Below, one piece after another: positions 1 to 8,118 of a stretch of DNA of 64,000 nucleotides (position 1 is its first letter; the number at the start of each line of letters is the position of its first letter). Under the pieces are notes generated by a model. The model saw only the letters and a program-made list of their open reading frames with translations, did no database searches and was not told where the DNA came from. Location: assembly GCA_913776245.1 (NCBI GenBank), contig CAJYLO010000007.1, positions 124,001 through 188,000 on the forward strand, written 5' to 3'. The position numbers and the translations under genes were made by a program. The stretch comes from an uncultured Chryseobacterium sp. GTDB lineage: Bacteria; Bacteroidota; Bacteroidia; Flavobacteriales; Weeksellaceae.

Positions 1-123
1 GAACTGAGAATTGTTTTCAATAGGTTTCGTGGTACTTACAGGTTGCTGTTCAGCCGTTTTATTCTGAACGCTGCAAGAAGCTATGATTAGTGATGACAAT
101 ACAATTATAATAAATGATTTCAT
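1..123 (-). CDS. Putative small lipoprotein, N-terminal part (runs off the window)
   Basis: Reading the minus strand from the ATG at 121-123 gives 41 open codons to the window edge. The product begins MKSFIIIVLSSLIIASC: a charged start, a hydrophobic stretch and a lipobox-like LIIASC, so Cys17 would be lipidated after signal peptidase II cleavage. What follows (SVQNKTAEQQPVSTTKP) is polar, low-complexity linker as expected after a lipoprotein anchor. The remainder of the gene lies outside the window, so no function can be given. It is in the same direction as the nucleotidyltransferase upstream, but a terminator at 193-229 separates them. Confidence 0.6.
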   Translation of the reverse strand, partial: MKSFIIIVLSSLIIASCSVQNKTAEQQPVSTTKPIENNSQF

Positions 124-192
124 AAACTTTTTTTGATAAGCCTAACAATATTAACGCCAAAAACTGACTTATATTTTTAATACCAGTTATCT

Positions 193-229
193 AAAAAAAA
201 CTTTGTCAAAGCTTAGGCTCTGACAAAGT
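193..229 (-). terminator. Rho-independent terminator after the nucleotidyltransferase gene
   Basis: On the minus strand a 9-bp perfect stem (ACTTTGTCA / TGACAAAGT) is followed by eight T residues. It lies 21 bases after the stop of the gene ending at 250. Confidence 0.8.
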
Positions 230-249
230 GTGTATAATATCTTCTTAAA

Positions 250-1269
250 TTAATCCTTAGAAAGAAAATCCAGAACGGAATAATCTCCTAATGAAATTTC
301 TCTCGAAACTCCGAAATATTTGGCAGAATTACCAATCATAGAATTGCTCAGGTTACCGTGATCAATAATTGTGCTTCCCTGGATCAAAGAATGTTCTATG
401 TTGGAATTATGAACTTTGGTATTGTTTCCCAGAGAAACATAAGGCCCGATCTTGGAATTCGTGATCTTGACGTTTTCTCCAATATAACAAGGCGGAATAA
501 TCAGGCTGTTTTCAATGATCGCAGATTCCGGATATTTGGACATACATTCTTTTTCGTATTCCAGGATCTTGCTGTTGGTTTCAATGGTCACATTTTTATT
601 TCCGCAGTCCATCCAGTCATCTACCTTTCCTAAAGAAAACTTAGCACCTTTCGCTCTAAGATTTTCCAAAGCTGTTGTTAGCTGATATTCACCACCTTGC
701 ATGATGTTGTTGTCCATGATGTAGTCAATTTCAGACATCAGCTTTTCGGCAGAGTTGAAATAATAGATCCCGATAATTGCAAGATCAGAAACAAATTCTT
801 TTGGCTTTTCTACAAAATCTGTAATGAAACCATAATCATCCAGTTTTACAACACCAAAAGCGGAAGGATCTTCCACTTTTTTCACCCAGATTACACCATC
901 TGCATTGGTGTCAAGATGAAAATCTGCACGGAATAGCGTATCTGCAAATGCAATGATGACCGGCCCTGTCATACTTGCTCGGGCACAATTGATGGCGTGA
1001 GCCGTCCCCAGCGGTTCGTTCTGCGTATAGATACTTCCTTTTGCTCCAAGATTTTCAGCAACTTTTATAAGAGATGCTTCCACTTCCGGCCCAAAATCAC
1101 CGATGATGAAAGCGATTTCTTCGATGGGCTCATTCGCTACTTTTGCGATGTCTTCTACTAATCTTTGCACGATTGGTTTTCCAGCAATTGGAATAAGTGG
1201 TTTCGGAACTGTAAGAGTATGTGGTCTGAGCCTGGATCCGCGTCCGGCCATTGGAACGATTATTTTCAT
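250..1269 (-). CDS. Sugar-phosphate nucleotidyltransferase (NDP-sugar pyrophosphorylase family)
   Basis: The 339-residue protein opens with the nucleotide-binding signature MAGRGSRLRPHT (about residues 7-18) and KPLIPIAGKP, then the family's GTAHAI and FADTLF segments. These identify a GT-A fold enzyme that joins a sugar-1-phosphate to an NTP, releasing pyrophosphate. Residues from about 245 onward carry IGENVKI and IGPYVSLG hexapeptide-type repeats, a left-handed beta-helix as in GlmU or RfbA relatives. The sugar and base cannot be fixed from sequence; glucose-1-phosphate thymidylyltransferase-like is the commonest annotation. It sits 45 bases after a flippase gene, pointing to cell-surface polysaccharide synthesis in the cytoplasm. 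Confidence 0.85.
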   Translation of the reverse strand: MKIIVPMAGRGSRLRPHTLTVPKPLIPIAGKPIVQRLVEDIAKVANEPIEEIAFIIGDFGPEVEASLIKVAENLGAKGSIYTQNEPLGTAHAINCARASMTGPVIIAFADTLFRADFHLDTNADGVIWVKKVEDPSAFGVVKLDDYGFITDFVEKPKEFVSDLAIIGIYYFNSAEKLMSEIDYIMDNNIMQGGEYQLTTALENLRAKGAKFSLGKVDDWMDCGNKNVTIETNSKILEYEKECMSKYPESAIIENSLIIPPCYIGENVKITNSKIGPYVSLGNNTKVHNSNIEHSLIQGSTIIDHGNLSNSMIGNSAKYFGVSREISLGDYSVLDFLSKD

Positions 1270-1314
1270 AACTAATTTTTAAATAACTGTTTATTAGTTA
1301 GTTGTCTGCTTTTT

Positions 1315-2823
1315 TTAGTTGTTTCTTTTTATTTTATTAACTATTTTTTCAGGGATTATTTTTTCCCTGATTAATAAAATGGTTGCCAAAAGTATAAATA
1401 TAAGATTTCCTAACCAAATGTTTTCTTTTAAATATTGATAACATAATAAAGAGGTTAGCATTGTTATCAAAATTACAATCAAATTTTTGCCGGTATGATA
1501 AGGGACAGGGTATTTGTATTGCCCCCAGATGTAAGATATAACCATCATTGCAAAATAACTTGCAATAGTGGCCCATGTCGATGCCCAATAACCATATTTC
1601 GGAATAAAATAGAAATTTATCAGGATTGTTATCAAAACGCCGATTCCGGAAATATAAGCGCCAATGATGGTTTTGTCGGTTAATTTGTACCAGATTGAAA
1701 GGTTGAGATAGATACCTAAGAATAAACTGGCGAAAAACAAAATCGGGAGAATTCCAATGCCTTCATAATATTCAGGATTATTGATATAAACTTTTGCGAT
1801 CCAATCAAGATTGACGGATAAAAATAAAACGATGATGCAGTTGACAGCAATAAAAATATCCATTAACCGGACATACATTTCCTTGGCATTATCTTTCTTA
1901 GAATTACTAAAAAAGAAAGGCTCAATTCCCAGGGAATAAGCTTGTCTGAACAAAATAACAAATGTAACAACCTTTGCCACACCACCATAAACGCCCAATT
2001 CGTGGCGTCCGATTTCTTCAGGCAGTAGAAACTTAAGAAACTGTCTGTCAAAGGTTTCATTGATAATTCCGGCTAAACCTGCAATAGTAATCGGCCAGGA
2101 ATATTTGATCATTTTTTTCCATAGTTCCCAGGAGAAATATTTGATTCTTGCAATGAAAAGTTCTTTTGACAACATTAAAAAAGTAATAGAGCTGGCAACA
2201 AGATTGGCTACAAAAACATATCCGATTCCAAAATCCGGAGTGTATTTCAAACCAAAAATACCGTCTGGATATTTTGGAAGAATGATGATGAAAAATACGA
2301 CCAAAAGGAAGTTAACAATGCCGTTCGTGATTCTGATTCCGGCATATTTTAATGGTCTTTCGTTTTTCCTTAGCATTACAAAAGGCATCGCACAAAAAGC
2401 ATCCAGTGCCAAAGTTACCGTAAGAATTGCAAGTAAATCCACTTGGTCAGGCGTCTTGAAAGCAATCGCCAACGGTTGCCGATACATTAGTGTGAAAAAT
2501 AAATAGATTAATGTCACCACCAAAACGCTGAAAAATGATGTCGAAATCAGTTTTCTGTCATCTTTTTCATCCAGCGCAAATCGGAAGAAAGTCGTTTCCA
2601 TTCCGTGCGTCAGAAGCACAGCGATTACACCTGCTACAGAATAAAAATCGGCAAAAGGAGAATAGGCTGTTGGTCCAAAAGTTCTCGTAATAATAGGATT
2701 GATAACGAATGGAAAAAGCCTGATAATCACAGTCGTTAATCCATAAAGTGCGGTTTGTCCGAGAAGTTTCTTCAAGATGCTGATTTTTTGCAAAGGTATT
2801 CTTTTCAGTAAAATAAATTTCAT
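1315..2823 (-). CDS. Polysaccharide biosynthesis flippase (MATE/Wzx-like, 14-TM type)
   Basis: A 502-residue, very hydrophobic protein with about 12-14 predicted membrane segments and the N-terminal pattern LLGQTALYGLTTVIIRLFPF typical of oligosaccharide flippases of the MOP superfamily. Such proteins move lipid-linked sugar units across the inner membrane for O-antigen, capsule or exopolysaccharide. The ATG at 2821-2823 is preferred to the in-frame TTG one codon upstream; an internal start near the LKKLLGQ segment is also possible. The gene is codirectional with the nucleotidyltransferase (45-base gap) and the GH92 gene upstream; a palindromic repeat begins right at its start codon, within the 45-base gap. 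Confidence 0.85.
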   Translation of the reverse strand: MKFILLKRIPLQKISILKKLLGQTALYGLTTVIIRLFPFVINPIITRTFGPTAYSPFADFYSVAGVIAVLLTHGMETTFFRFALDEKDDRKLISTSFFSVLVVTLIYLFFTLMYRQPLAIAFKTPDQVDLLAILTVTLALDAFCAMPFVMLRKNERPLKYAGIRITNGIVNFLLVVFFIIILPKYPDGIFGLKYTPDFGIGYVFVANLVASSITFLMLSKELFIARIKYFSWELWKKMIKYSWPITIAGLAGIINETFDRQFLKFLLPEEIGRHELGVYGGVAKVVTFVILFRQAYSLGIEPFFFSNSKKDNAKEMYVRLMDIFIAVNCIIVLFLSVNLDWIAKVYINNPEYYEGIGILPILFFASLFLGIYLNLSIWYKLTDKTIIGAYISGIGVLITILINFYFIPKYGYWASTWATIASYFAMMVISYIWGQYKYPVPYHTGKNLIVILITMLTSLLCYQYLKENIWLGNLIFILLATILLIREKIIPEKIVNKIKRNN

Positions 2824-2824
2824 C

Positions 2825-2857
2825 AAACCTTACAGGTTTTCACAAGCTGTGAGGTTT
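2825..2857. repeat. Palindromic repeat, family F (AACCT-ACAGG type)
   Basis: Near-perfect hairpin AAACCTTACAG ... CTGTGAGGTTT in the gap between the flippase and GH92 genes. The same arms occur at 25485-25517, where the palindrome is perfect. This type is commonly seen between genes in Bacteroidetes. Confidence 0.7.
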
Positions 2858-2868
2858 TTTAAATTCAT

Positions 2869-5166
2869 TTATTTCTTCGGTTTATTGGTCATATAGAACG
2901 TCAGCTTTCCGCCATTTATAATATCCTGATGGCTGATTGTAAAATCTTTGATGGCTTTTCCGTTCAGTTCTATTTTTTCAATGTAAACATTCTTTTCTGA
3001 TTGATTCTTAGCTTCGATTTCAAATGACTTTCCATTCTCAAGATTCAACGTCGCATTTTTTACACTTGGACTTCCAATTTGATACTCATCAGAACCCGGC
3101 GAAACAGGATAGAATCCTAAACTGCTGAAAATATACCACGCGCTCATTTGTCCGCAATCGTCATTTCCGCCCAATCCGTCGGGTTTTGCTTTGTATTGCA
3201 TTGTCAGGATTTTCCGGATCTGAACCTGAGTTTTCCAGGGTTGTCCGGCAAAATTATAAAGATAAGCGACGTGATGCGCAGGTTCGTTGCCATGAACATA
3301 ACCACCGATAATGCCTTCTCTGGTAATGTCTTCGGTATCAGCAAAAAACTCGTCGGGCAAATGCATCGAAAATAATTCATCCAGATTTTCTCCAAATTTC
3401 TTTTTCCCGCCCATCGATTTCATCAGTTCCTCTGGATTATGCGGAACGAAAAAGCTGTAATTCCACGAATTTCCTTCGATAAAGCCTTGTCCGTGCGTGC
3501 TCAGCAAATCAAATTCTTTTTTGAAACTTCCGTCAGATAATCTAGGTCTCATAAAACCAATCGATTTGTCGAAGACATTTTTCCAGTTTTCGGAACGTTT
3601 TATATATTCATTATAGATGTTAGCTTTGCCTAATTTTTTAGCGATTTGTGCGATTGCCCAATCATCATAAGCATATTCCAAAGTGTTGGAAACCGACGTT
3701 CCGTTTTTCTCTGCAGAGATGTAACCTTTGTCGATGTATTCGCCGATGCCTTCGTAATTTCTTTTGTTTGACGTTGCAATGCAAGCTTTCAACGCTTCCT
3801 CAGGATTTCCTGTAAATGTATTTTTAATAATCGCATCCGCAATTAATGAAACAGAATGATAACCGCTCATACACCAATTTTCATTGGCATAATGCGACCA
3901 GACCGGCAACATTTTTAAACTGAATTGGTCATAATGCGCCAGCATCGATTTGATCATATTATCATTTCGTTTTGGCTGAATAATATTGAAAAACGGATGT
4001 AAAGCCCGGTAAGTGTCCCAAAGTGAAAACGTGGTATAATTCGTAAAATCTTTAGCCTGATGAACATTTTGGTCAAGGCCTTTATACTCGCCGTTGATGT
4101 CCATATAAGTCGTCGGATTGATGAATGTGTGATACATCGCCGTATAAAAATTCACTTTATCATCATCGTTTAAAGTATTGACAACGATTTTATTGAGTTC
4201 GTTATTCCAATCATTTTGAGCCTGATTTTTCACTTTGTCAAAGTTCCAATCCGGCGTTTCTTTCTGTAAATTTTCCAGAGCATTGGCCTGACTGACAGGT
4301 GAAATCGCAAACTTGATTTGAACTTTTTCATTGTCCTGAGTATCGAAATCAAAATGCATACGGATTTTCTTTCCGGCAATTTCCGGGAAATTCTCATCCT
4401 GATTCCATTTTCTCCAAAAACCTCTGTAAGCTTGTTTGGTATCAAAATTTTTCTGACCATAAGATTTGAAAGGCTTCGAAAATTCCATTGCAAAATAAAC
4501 CGTTCTGGTTCTTGCCCAGCCGTTTGTTTGTCGGTAACCCGTGATTCTGTGGTCATTTTCGATTCTTACATAAGTCCAGATATTCTTGTCGTCATAATTG
4601 TAAATTCCGGACATCAAATCCAAAATAATATGCGCATCATCAGATTTTGGGAACGTATATTGATGAAATCCGACTCTCGTTGTTGCCGTTAATTCTGCCA
4701 AAATATTAGAATCATCGAGTTTCACTTTATAATATCCAGCTTCTGCTTTTTCATTCTGATGAGAAAATCTAGAACGAAATCCACTATTTGGATTTTGAGC
4801 AGTTCCTGGATTCAATTTTAATTTTCCAACTGTTGGCATTAGCAGAAAATCTCCCAAATCCGAATGTCCGGTTCCACTGAAATGCGTATGCGAAAATCCG
4901 ACAATCGTTTTGTCTTCATAGCGATAGCCGGCACAATATTTATAAACGTCAGGATTATATTTTCCTTTAACTTCATAAGATAAAGTATCGGTTTCAGGAC
5001 TCAGTTGGACGGCGCCAAAAGGAACCGTTGCGCCGGGATAGGTGTGTCCCATTTTCTCAGTGCCGATAATTGGATTAACGAACTTGACTAAGTTTTCTAA
5101 TTTCTGAGAACTGAATAATGAAGCGAATAAAACTGGCAGAATTAAAATGAATTTTCTCGGAGGCAT
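2869..5166 (-). CDS. GH92 family glycoside hydrolase (alpha-mannosidase), secreted
   Basis: The 765-residue protein starts with a signal peptide (MPPRKFILILPVLFASLFSS). It then carries the GH92 hallmarks: VNPIIGTEKMGHTYPGA near residue 32, the histidine-rich segment GFSHTHFSGTGHSDLGDF near 90, FSLWDTYRALHPFF in the middle, and the C-terminal GGNDDCGQMSAWYIFSSLGF block. GH92 enzymes are calcium-dependent, inverting exo-alpha-mannosidases acting on host or fungal mannans and N-glycans, exported to the periplasm or cell surface. Length and architecture match complete family members. Linkage specificity cannot be read from sequence. No SusC/SusD pair is visible, so it is not in an evident utilisation locus. 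Confidence 0.92.
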   Translation of the reverse strand: MPPRKFILILPVLFASLFSSQKLENLVKFVNPIIGTEKMGHTYPGATVPFGAVQLSPETDTLSYEVKGKYNPDVYKYCAGYRYEDKTIVGFSHTHFSGTGHSDLGDFLLMPTVGKLKLNPGTAQNPNSGFRSRFSHQNEKAEAGYYKVKLDDSNILAELTATTRVGFHQYTFPKSDDAHIILDLMSGIYNYDDKNIWTYVRIENDHRITGYRQTNGWARTRTVYFAMEFSKPFKSYGQKNFDTKQAYRGFWRKWNQDENFPEIAGKKIRMHFDFDTQDNEKVQIKFAISPVSQANALENLQKETPDWNFDKVKNQAQNDWNNELNKIVVNTLNDDDKVNFYTAMYHTFINPTTYMDINGEYKGLDQNVHQAKDFTNYTTFSLWDTYRALHPFFNIIQPKRNDNMIKSMLAHYDQFSLKMLPVWSHYANENWCMSGYHSVSLIADAIIKNTFTGNPEEALKACIATSNKRNYEGIGEYIDKGYISAEKNGTSVSNTLEYAYDDWAIAQIAKKLGKANIYNEYIKRSENWKNVFDKSIGFMRPRLSDGSFKKEFDLLSTHGQGFIEGNSWNYSFFVPHNPEELMKSMGGKKKFGENLDELFSMHLPDEFFADTEDITREGIIGGYVHGNEPAHHVAYLYNFAGQPWKTQVQIRKILTMQYKAKPDGLGGNDDCGQMSAWYIFSSLGFYPVSPGSDEYQIGSPSVKNATLNLENGKSFEIEAKNQSEKNVYIEKIELNGKAIKDFTISHQDIINGGKLTFYMTNKPKK

Positions 5167-5208
5167 TCTTTGGAATTTTGTAGCAATTTAATCATATTGT
5201 TTTCATTT

Positions 5209-5334
5209 TTAACGCAAAGGCGCAGAACTTTTTATAACATAATCTATTTAAGTCGCAAAAAATCCCGATCGGTATTCAACCTTTGCGACTTTTATAGAAG
5301 TATTAAAATAAATATAATTGCGCCTTTGCGTTAA
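5209..5334. repeat. Long inverted repeat, family D (CTTTGCG type), copy 1
   Basis: The outer arms TTAACGCAAAGGCGC and GCGCCTTTGCGTTAA face each other about 100 bases apart. An inner pair, AGTCGCAAA and TTTGCGACT, is nested inside. It lies between the divergent GH92 and dihydroorotase genes. Confidence 0.75.
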
Positions 5335-5372
5335 TTTTAAAATACAAATTCGAGTAATCGTTTTCAAAAACT

Positions 5373-5380
5373 TAATTTTG
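5373..5380 (+). promoter_or_regulatory. Bacteroidetes-type -7 promoter element for dihydroorotase
   Basis: TAATTTTG matches the TAnnTTTG consensus of the Bacteroidetes primary sigma factor. It lies 20 bases before the ATG at 5401, implying a very short leader. Confidence 0.55.
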
Positions 5381-5400
5381 CTTCTATCTAAAAAAATGAA

Positions 5401-6738
5401 ATGAAAATCCTGATAAAAAATGCCGAAATTGTCAACGAAGGAAAGATTGTTGAAAGCGATATTCTCATCGAAAACGATTTGATTTCTAAAATTCAATCCA
5501 ATATTTCTGAAGAAGCTGATCAAGTTATCGATGCTTCCGGAAAATATATTTTGCCGGGAGTTATTGATGACCAAGTTCATTTCCGCGAGCCGGGTTTGAC
5601 CTGGAAAGGCGATATTGAAACAGAATCACGTTCTGCAATTGCCGGTGGAATCACGAGTTTTATTGAGCAGCCGAACACAATTCCAAATGCTGTAACTCAG
5701 GAATTGTTGGCAGATAAATATGAAATCGCTTCAAAAAAATCTTTTGCGAATTACGGTTTTATGATGGGCGGAACGAATGATAATCTTGAAGAGGTTTTAA
5801 AGACGAATCCAAGAAACGTTCCCGGAATCAAATTGTTTTTAGGTTCATCAACAGGAAATATGCTGGTTGATAATCCTGAAACTCTGGAAAATATTTTCAG
5901 TAAGACCAAAATGTTGATCGCTGTTCATTGTGAAGATGAAGCAACGATTCGAGCCAATACTCAGAAATATCTGGATGAATACGGCGAAGATATTCCGGTG
6001 AAATTCCATCATTTGATCAGAAGCGAAGAAGCTTGTTATAAATCGTCTTCCAAAGCGGTTGAATTAGCAAAGAAAACCGGAGCGAGACTTCACGTTTTCC
6101 ATCTTTCGACGGCGATTGAAACGGAGCTTTTCAGAAATGACATTCCTTTAAAAGATAAAAAAATAACGGCTGAGGTTTGTGTTCATCATTTGACTTTTAC
6201 CAACGAAGATTACAAAACAAAAGGCGGACTTATCAAATGGAATCCGGCCGTAAAAACACAAAAAGACAAGGACGGACTTTGGGAAGCGTTGCTGGATGAC
6301 AGAATCGATGTGATTGCGACCGACCATGCGCCACATACATGGGAAGAAAAACAGAATGTTTACACCAAATGTCCTTCCGGAGCGCCTTTGGTTCAGCATT
6401 CTTTGGTGGTGATGTTGGAAAATTATAAAAACGGGAAAATTTCTCTCGAAAAAATTGTTGAAAAAATGGCTCATAATCCTGCAATTTTATTCAGAATTGA
6501 AAAGCGAGGTTTTATCAGAGAAGGTTATAAAGCGGATTTGGTTTTAGTAGATTTAAATCAAAACTGGACGGTTGAAAAAGAAAATATTCTTTACAAATGT
6601 GATTGGAGTCCGTTGGAAGGCAACGAGTTTCATTCTAAAGTCACTCATACATTCGTCAACGGAAATCTGGTTTATGAAAATGGTAAAATCAACGAAGAAA
6701 AATGTGGGGAGCGTTTGCTTTTTGAAGTGGCAGAGTAA
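5401..6738 (+). CDS. pyrC: Dihydroorotase (class I type)
   Basis: This 445-residue amidohydrolase interconverts carbamoyl-aspartate and dihydroorotate in cytosolic pyrimidine synthesis. Visible motifs are PGVIDDQVHFREPG (residues 52-65), IKLFLGSSTGNM with the Lys that is carboxylated in the family, AVHCEDEA, HVFHLST and the metal-binding Asp in IATDHAPHT. The canonical DxHxH signature here reads D-D-Q58-V-H60, so the first metal-ligand histidine is Gln, while the others are kept. A pseudo-dihydroorotase is an alternative, but the remaining active site looks intact. The start is the ATG directly after a TAnnTTTG promoter; a strong terminator follows immediately. Confidence 0.88.
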   Translation: MKILIKNAEIVNEGKIVESDILIENDLISKIQSNISEEADQVIDASGKYILPGVIDDQVHFREPGLTWKGDIETESRSAIAGGITSFIEQPNTIPNAVTQELLADKYEIASKKSFANYGFMMGGTNDNLEEVLKTNPRNVPGIKLFLGSSTGNMLVDNPETLENIFSKTKMLIAVHCEDEATIRANTQKYLDEYGEDIPVKFHHLIRSEEACYKSSSKAVELAKKTGARLHVFHLSTAIETELFRNDIPLKDKKITAEVCVHHLTFTNEDYKTKGGLIKWNPAVKTQKDKDGLWEALLDDRIDVIATDHAPHTWEEKQNVYTKCPSGAPLVQHSLVVMLENYKNGKISLEKIVEKMAHNPAILFRIEKRGFIREGYKADLVLVDLNQNWTVEKENILYKCDWSPLEGNEFHSKVTHTFVNGNLVYENGKINEEKCGERLLFEVAE

Positions 6739-6786
6739 TTAAAGAAAAGGCAAATTTGCGTAACTGGAGAATTGCCTTTTCTTTAA
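6739..6786 (+). terminator. Terminator after dihydroorotase gene
   Basis: The perfect 15-bp arms TTAAAGAAAAGGCAA and TTGCCTTTTCTTTAA enclose an 18-base loop directly after the pyrC stop codon. T runs on both sides make it potentially bidirectional. Confidence 0.75.
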
Positions 6787-6787
6787 A

Positions 6788-6855
6788 TTTCTCGCAGATT
6801 CAGCAAATTTTGCAGATAATTAAGAATCTGCTTTATCAGCTCAATCGGCGAGAGA
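6788..6855. repeat. Inverted repeat, family H (TCTCGCAGATT type), copy 1
   Basis: The left arm has TCTCGCAGATTCAGCAAAT and TTGCAGAT. The right arm has ATCTGC ... CAATCGGCGAGAG, its imperfect complement. Related sequences occur at 8045-8112 and 59421-59468. Confidence 0.55.
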
Positions 6856-6878
6856 AAACTTCTGACAATTAATTAAAA

Positions 6879-7481
6879 TTAAGCAATCACAATACTTTCA
6901 ATTCCCTTTTCCAAAGCAGTTTCCTGAAGATGCGGAAGTCCTAAACCTTCAGCACGGAAAACACTCACGTCCGTAACACCGATAAATCCTAAAACACTTT
7001 TCAGATAAGGAACCACAAAATCATAAGACTGATAATCGCCTTCTGAAAAAATGGAACCGCTTGCTACTGCAATGTATGCTTTTTTGTTTTTCACCAAACC
7101 TTCAAAACCGTTTTCGGAATAGCGGAAAGTCATTCCACCACGCGCAATATGGTCGATATACGCTTTCAGTGAAGACGGAATTCCGAAATTGTAAATCGGA
7201 ACCGAAATCACGATAATATCCGAAGCCTGCAATTGTGCAATCGCATCGTCTGAACGTTTTACCGCTTCATTTTGCTCTGGAGTTCTGTTTTCTGCCGGAA
7301 TAAACCAGGAATCTACCTGCTCTTCTCCTAAATGGGGAAAAGGCGTTTTCAATAAATCCAAAGTTGTAATCGAATGTTCAGGATAAGCTTCCTGTAATTT
7401 TTCTTCGATAGCGTTTCCTAAAGTTCTGCTTGCCGAACCATTCGTTCTCGGACTTGAAATAATGTGAAGTATATTTTTCAT
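6879..7481 (-). CDS. FMN-dependent NADH-azoreductase / quinone reductase (flavodoxin-like fold)
   Basis: The 200-residue product from the ATG at 7479-7481 starts MKNILHIISSPRTNGSASRTL, the phosphate-binding loop of the AzoR family. It continues with VPIYNFGIPSSLKAYIDHIARGGMTFRY, the family's FMN and substrate-binding segment. Such cytosolic enzymes reduce azo dyes and quinones with NADH, using FMN, and protect against electrophilic quinones. An in-frame upstream extension to 7538 lacks the family's N-terminal consensus and is not used. An HxlR-family regulator is transcribed divergently, the same pairing known for azoreductase genes in other bacteria. Confidence 0.88.
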   Translation of the reverse strand: MKNILHIISSPRTNGSASRTLGNAIEEKLQEAYPEHSITTLDLLKTPFPHLGEEQVDSWFIPAENRTPEQNEAVKRSDDAIAQLQASDIIVISVPIYNFGIPSSLKAYIDHIARGGMTFRYSENGFEGLVKNKKAYIAVASGSIFSEGDYQSYDFVVPYLKSVLGFIGVTDVSVFRAEGLGLPHLQETALEKGIESIVIA

Positions 7482-7574
7482 ACGTAAATATTTATTTGTT
7501 TTTAAATGTAGTATGGAATCACTTGTTAGCGATTTCATTTTTTTAACAATTGAAATTTCTTCAGCAAAATTATG

Positions 7575-7582
7575 TACATTTG
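7575..7582 (+). promoter_or_regulatory. Promoter element for the HxlR regulator
   Basis: TACATTTG matches TAnnTTTG. It lies about 70 bases before the regulator's start codon and 23 bases before the palindrome at 7606. Confidence 0.5.
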
Positions 7583-7605
7583 CTTATCAAAAGTAAGTAG
7601 TGAAC

Positions 7606-7627
7606 AAAAGGTTAGTAGTAACCTTTT
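7606..7627. promoter_or_regulatory. Candidate HxlR operator (perfect palindrome)
   Basis: AAAAGGTTA-GTAG-TAACCTTTT has perfect 9-bp arms with a 4-base spacer. It lies in the untranslated leader of the HxlR gene, consistent with autoregulation. No matching sequence was seen elsewhere in the window. Confidence 0.55.
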
Positions 7628-7651
7628 AGTTAGTTTAAAAAAATCAATCTT

Positions 7652-8038
7652 ATGGAAAGCGAAGTAGAAGTTTGTAAAGCAGGTTGCAAAATCACTTGTG
7701 GCGAAAATCTTGCGGCAGTGGAAGATGCATTGTATGTGATTGCAGGAAAGTGGAAACTGAAAATCATCATCGTTCTGCAGGAAATGGGAAATATCCGTTT
7801 CAATGAATTACAACGATTAATTCCTGGGATTTCCGCAAGAGTTTTGTCCAACGAACTAAAAGATTTGGAGCTTAATGGTTTTGTCAAAAGAGTGGTGCAC
7901 GCAGAACAGACCCCGGTTGTAGTGGAATATATTTCCACAGATTACAGCAGAACCCTGAAAAACGTTATTATGTCACTTTCTGATTGGGGAAGAACTCATA
8001 AAAAAAATATCAGAGAAGATGTTTTTGAAAATAGATAA
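7652..8038 (+). CDS. HxlR family winged-helix transcriptional regulator
   Basis: The 128-residue protein has the HxlR domain: ALYVIAGKWKLKIIIVLQEM followed by IRFNELQRLIPGISARVLSNELKDLELNGFVKR, a winged helix that binds palindromic DNA as a dimer. Three cysteines at residues 8, 12 and 16 precede the domain (CKAGCKITC). Family members YodB, HypR and QorR sense quinones or disulfide stress through N-terminal cysteines, and YodB represses an azoreductase. By inference this gene controls itself and possibly the divergent azoreductase in response to electrophiles. The operator candidate is the palindrome at 7606-7627. Confidence 0.88.
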   Translation: MESEVEVCKAGCKITCGENLAAVEDALYVIAGKWKLKIIIVLQEMGNIRFNELQRLIPGISARVLSNELKDLELNGFVKRVVHAEQTPVVVEYISTDYSRTLKNVIMSLSDWGRTHKKNIREDVFENR

Positions 8039-8044
8039 ACTTTC

Positions 8045-8112
8045 AAAGATTAAGCTGATTATGAAGATTTCAAACTCAATCATCTGCTGAATTTGCTCAA
8101 TCTGCAAGAGAA
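8045..8112. repeat. Inverted repeat, family H, copy 2 (degenerate)
   Basis: TCATCTGCTGAATTTGCTCAATCTGCAAGAG matches in pieces the right arm of the copy at 6788; the left arm is weak. It fills the gap between the convergent HxlR and AraC genes. Confidence 0.45.
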
Positions 8113-8118
8113 AAAATA

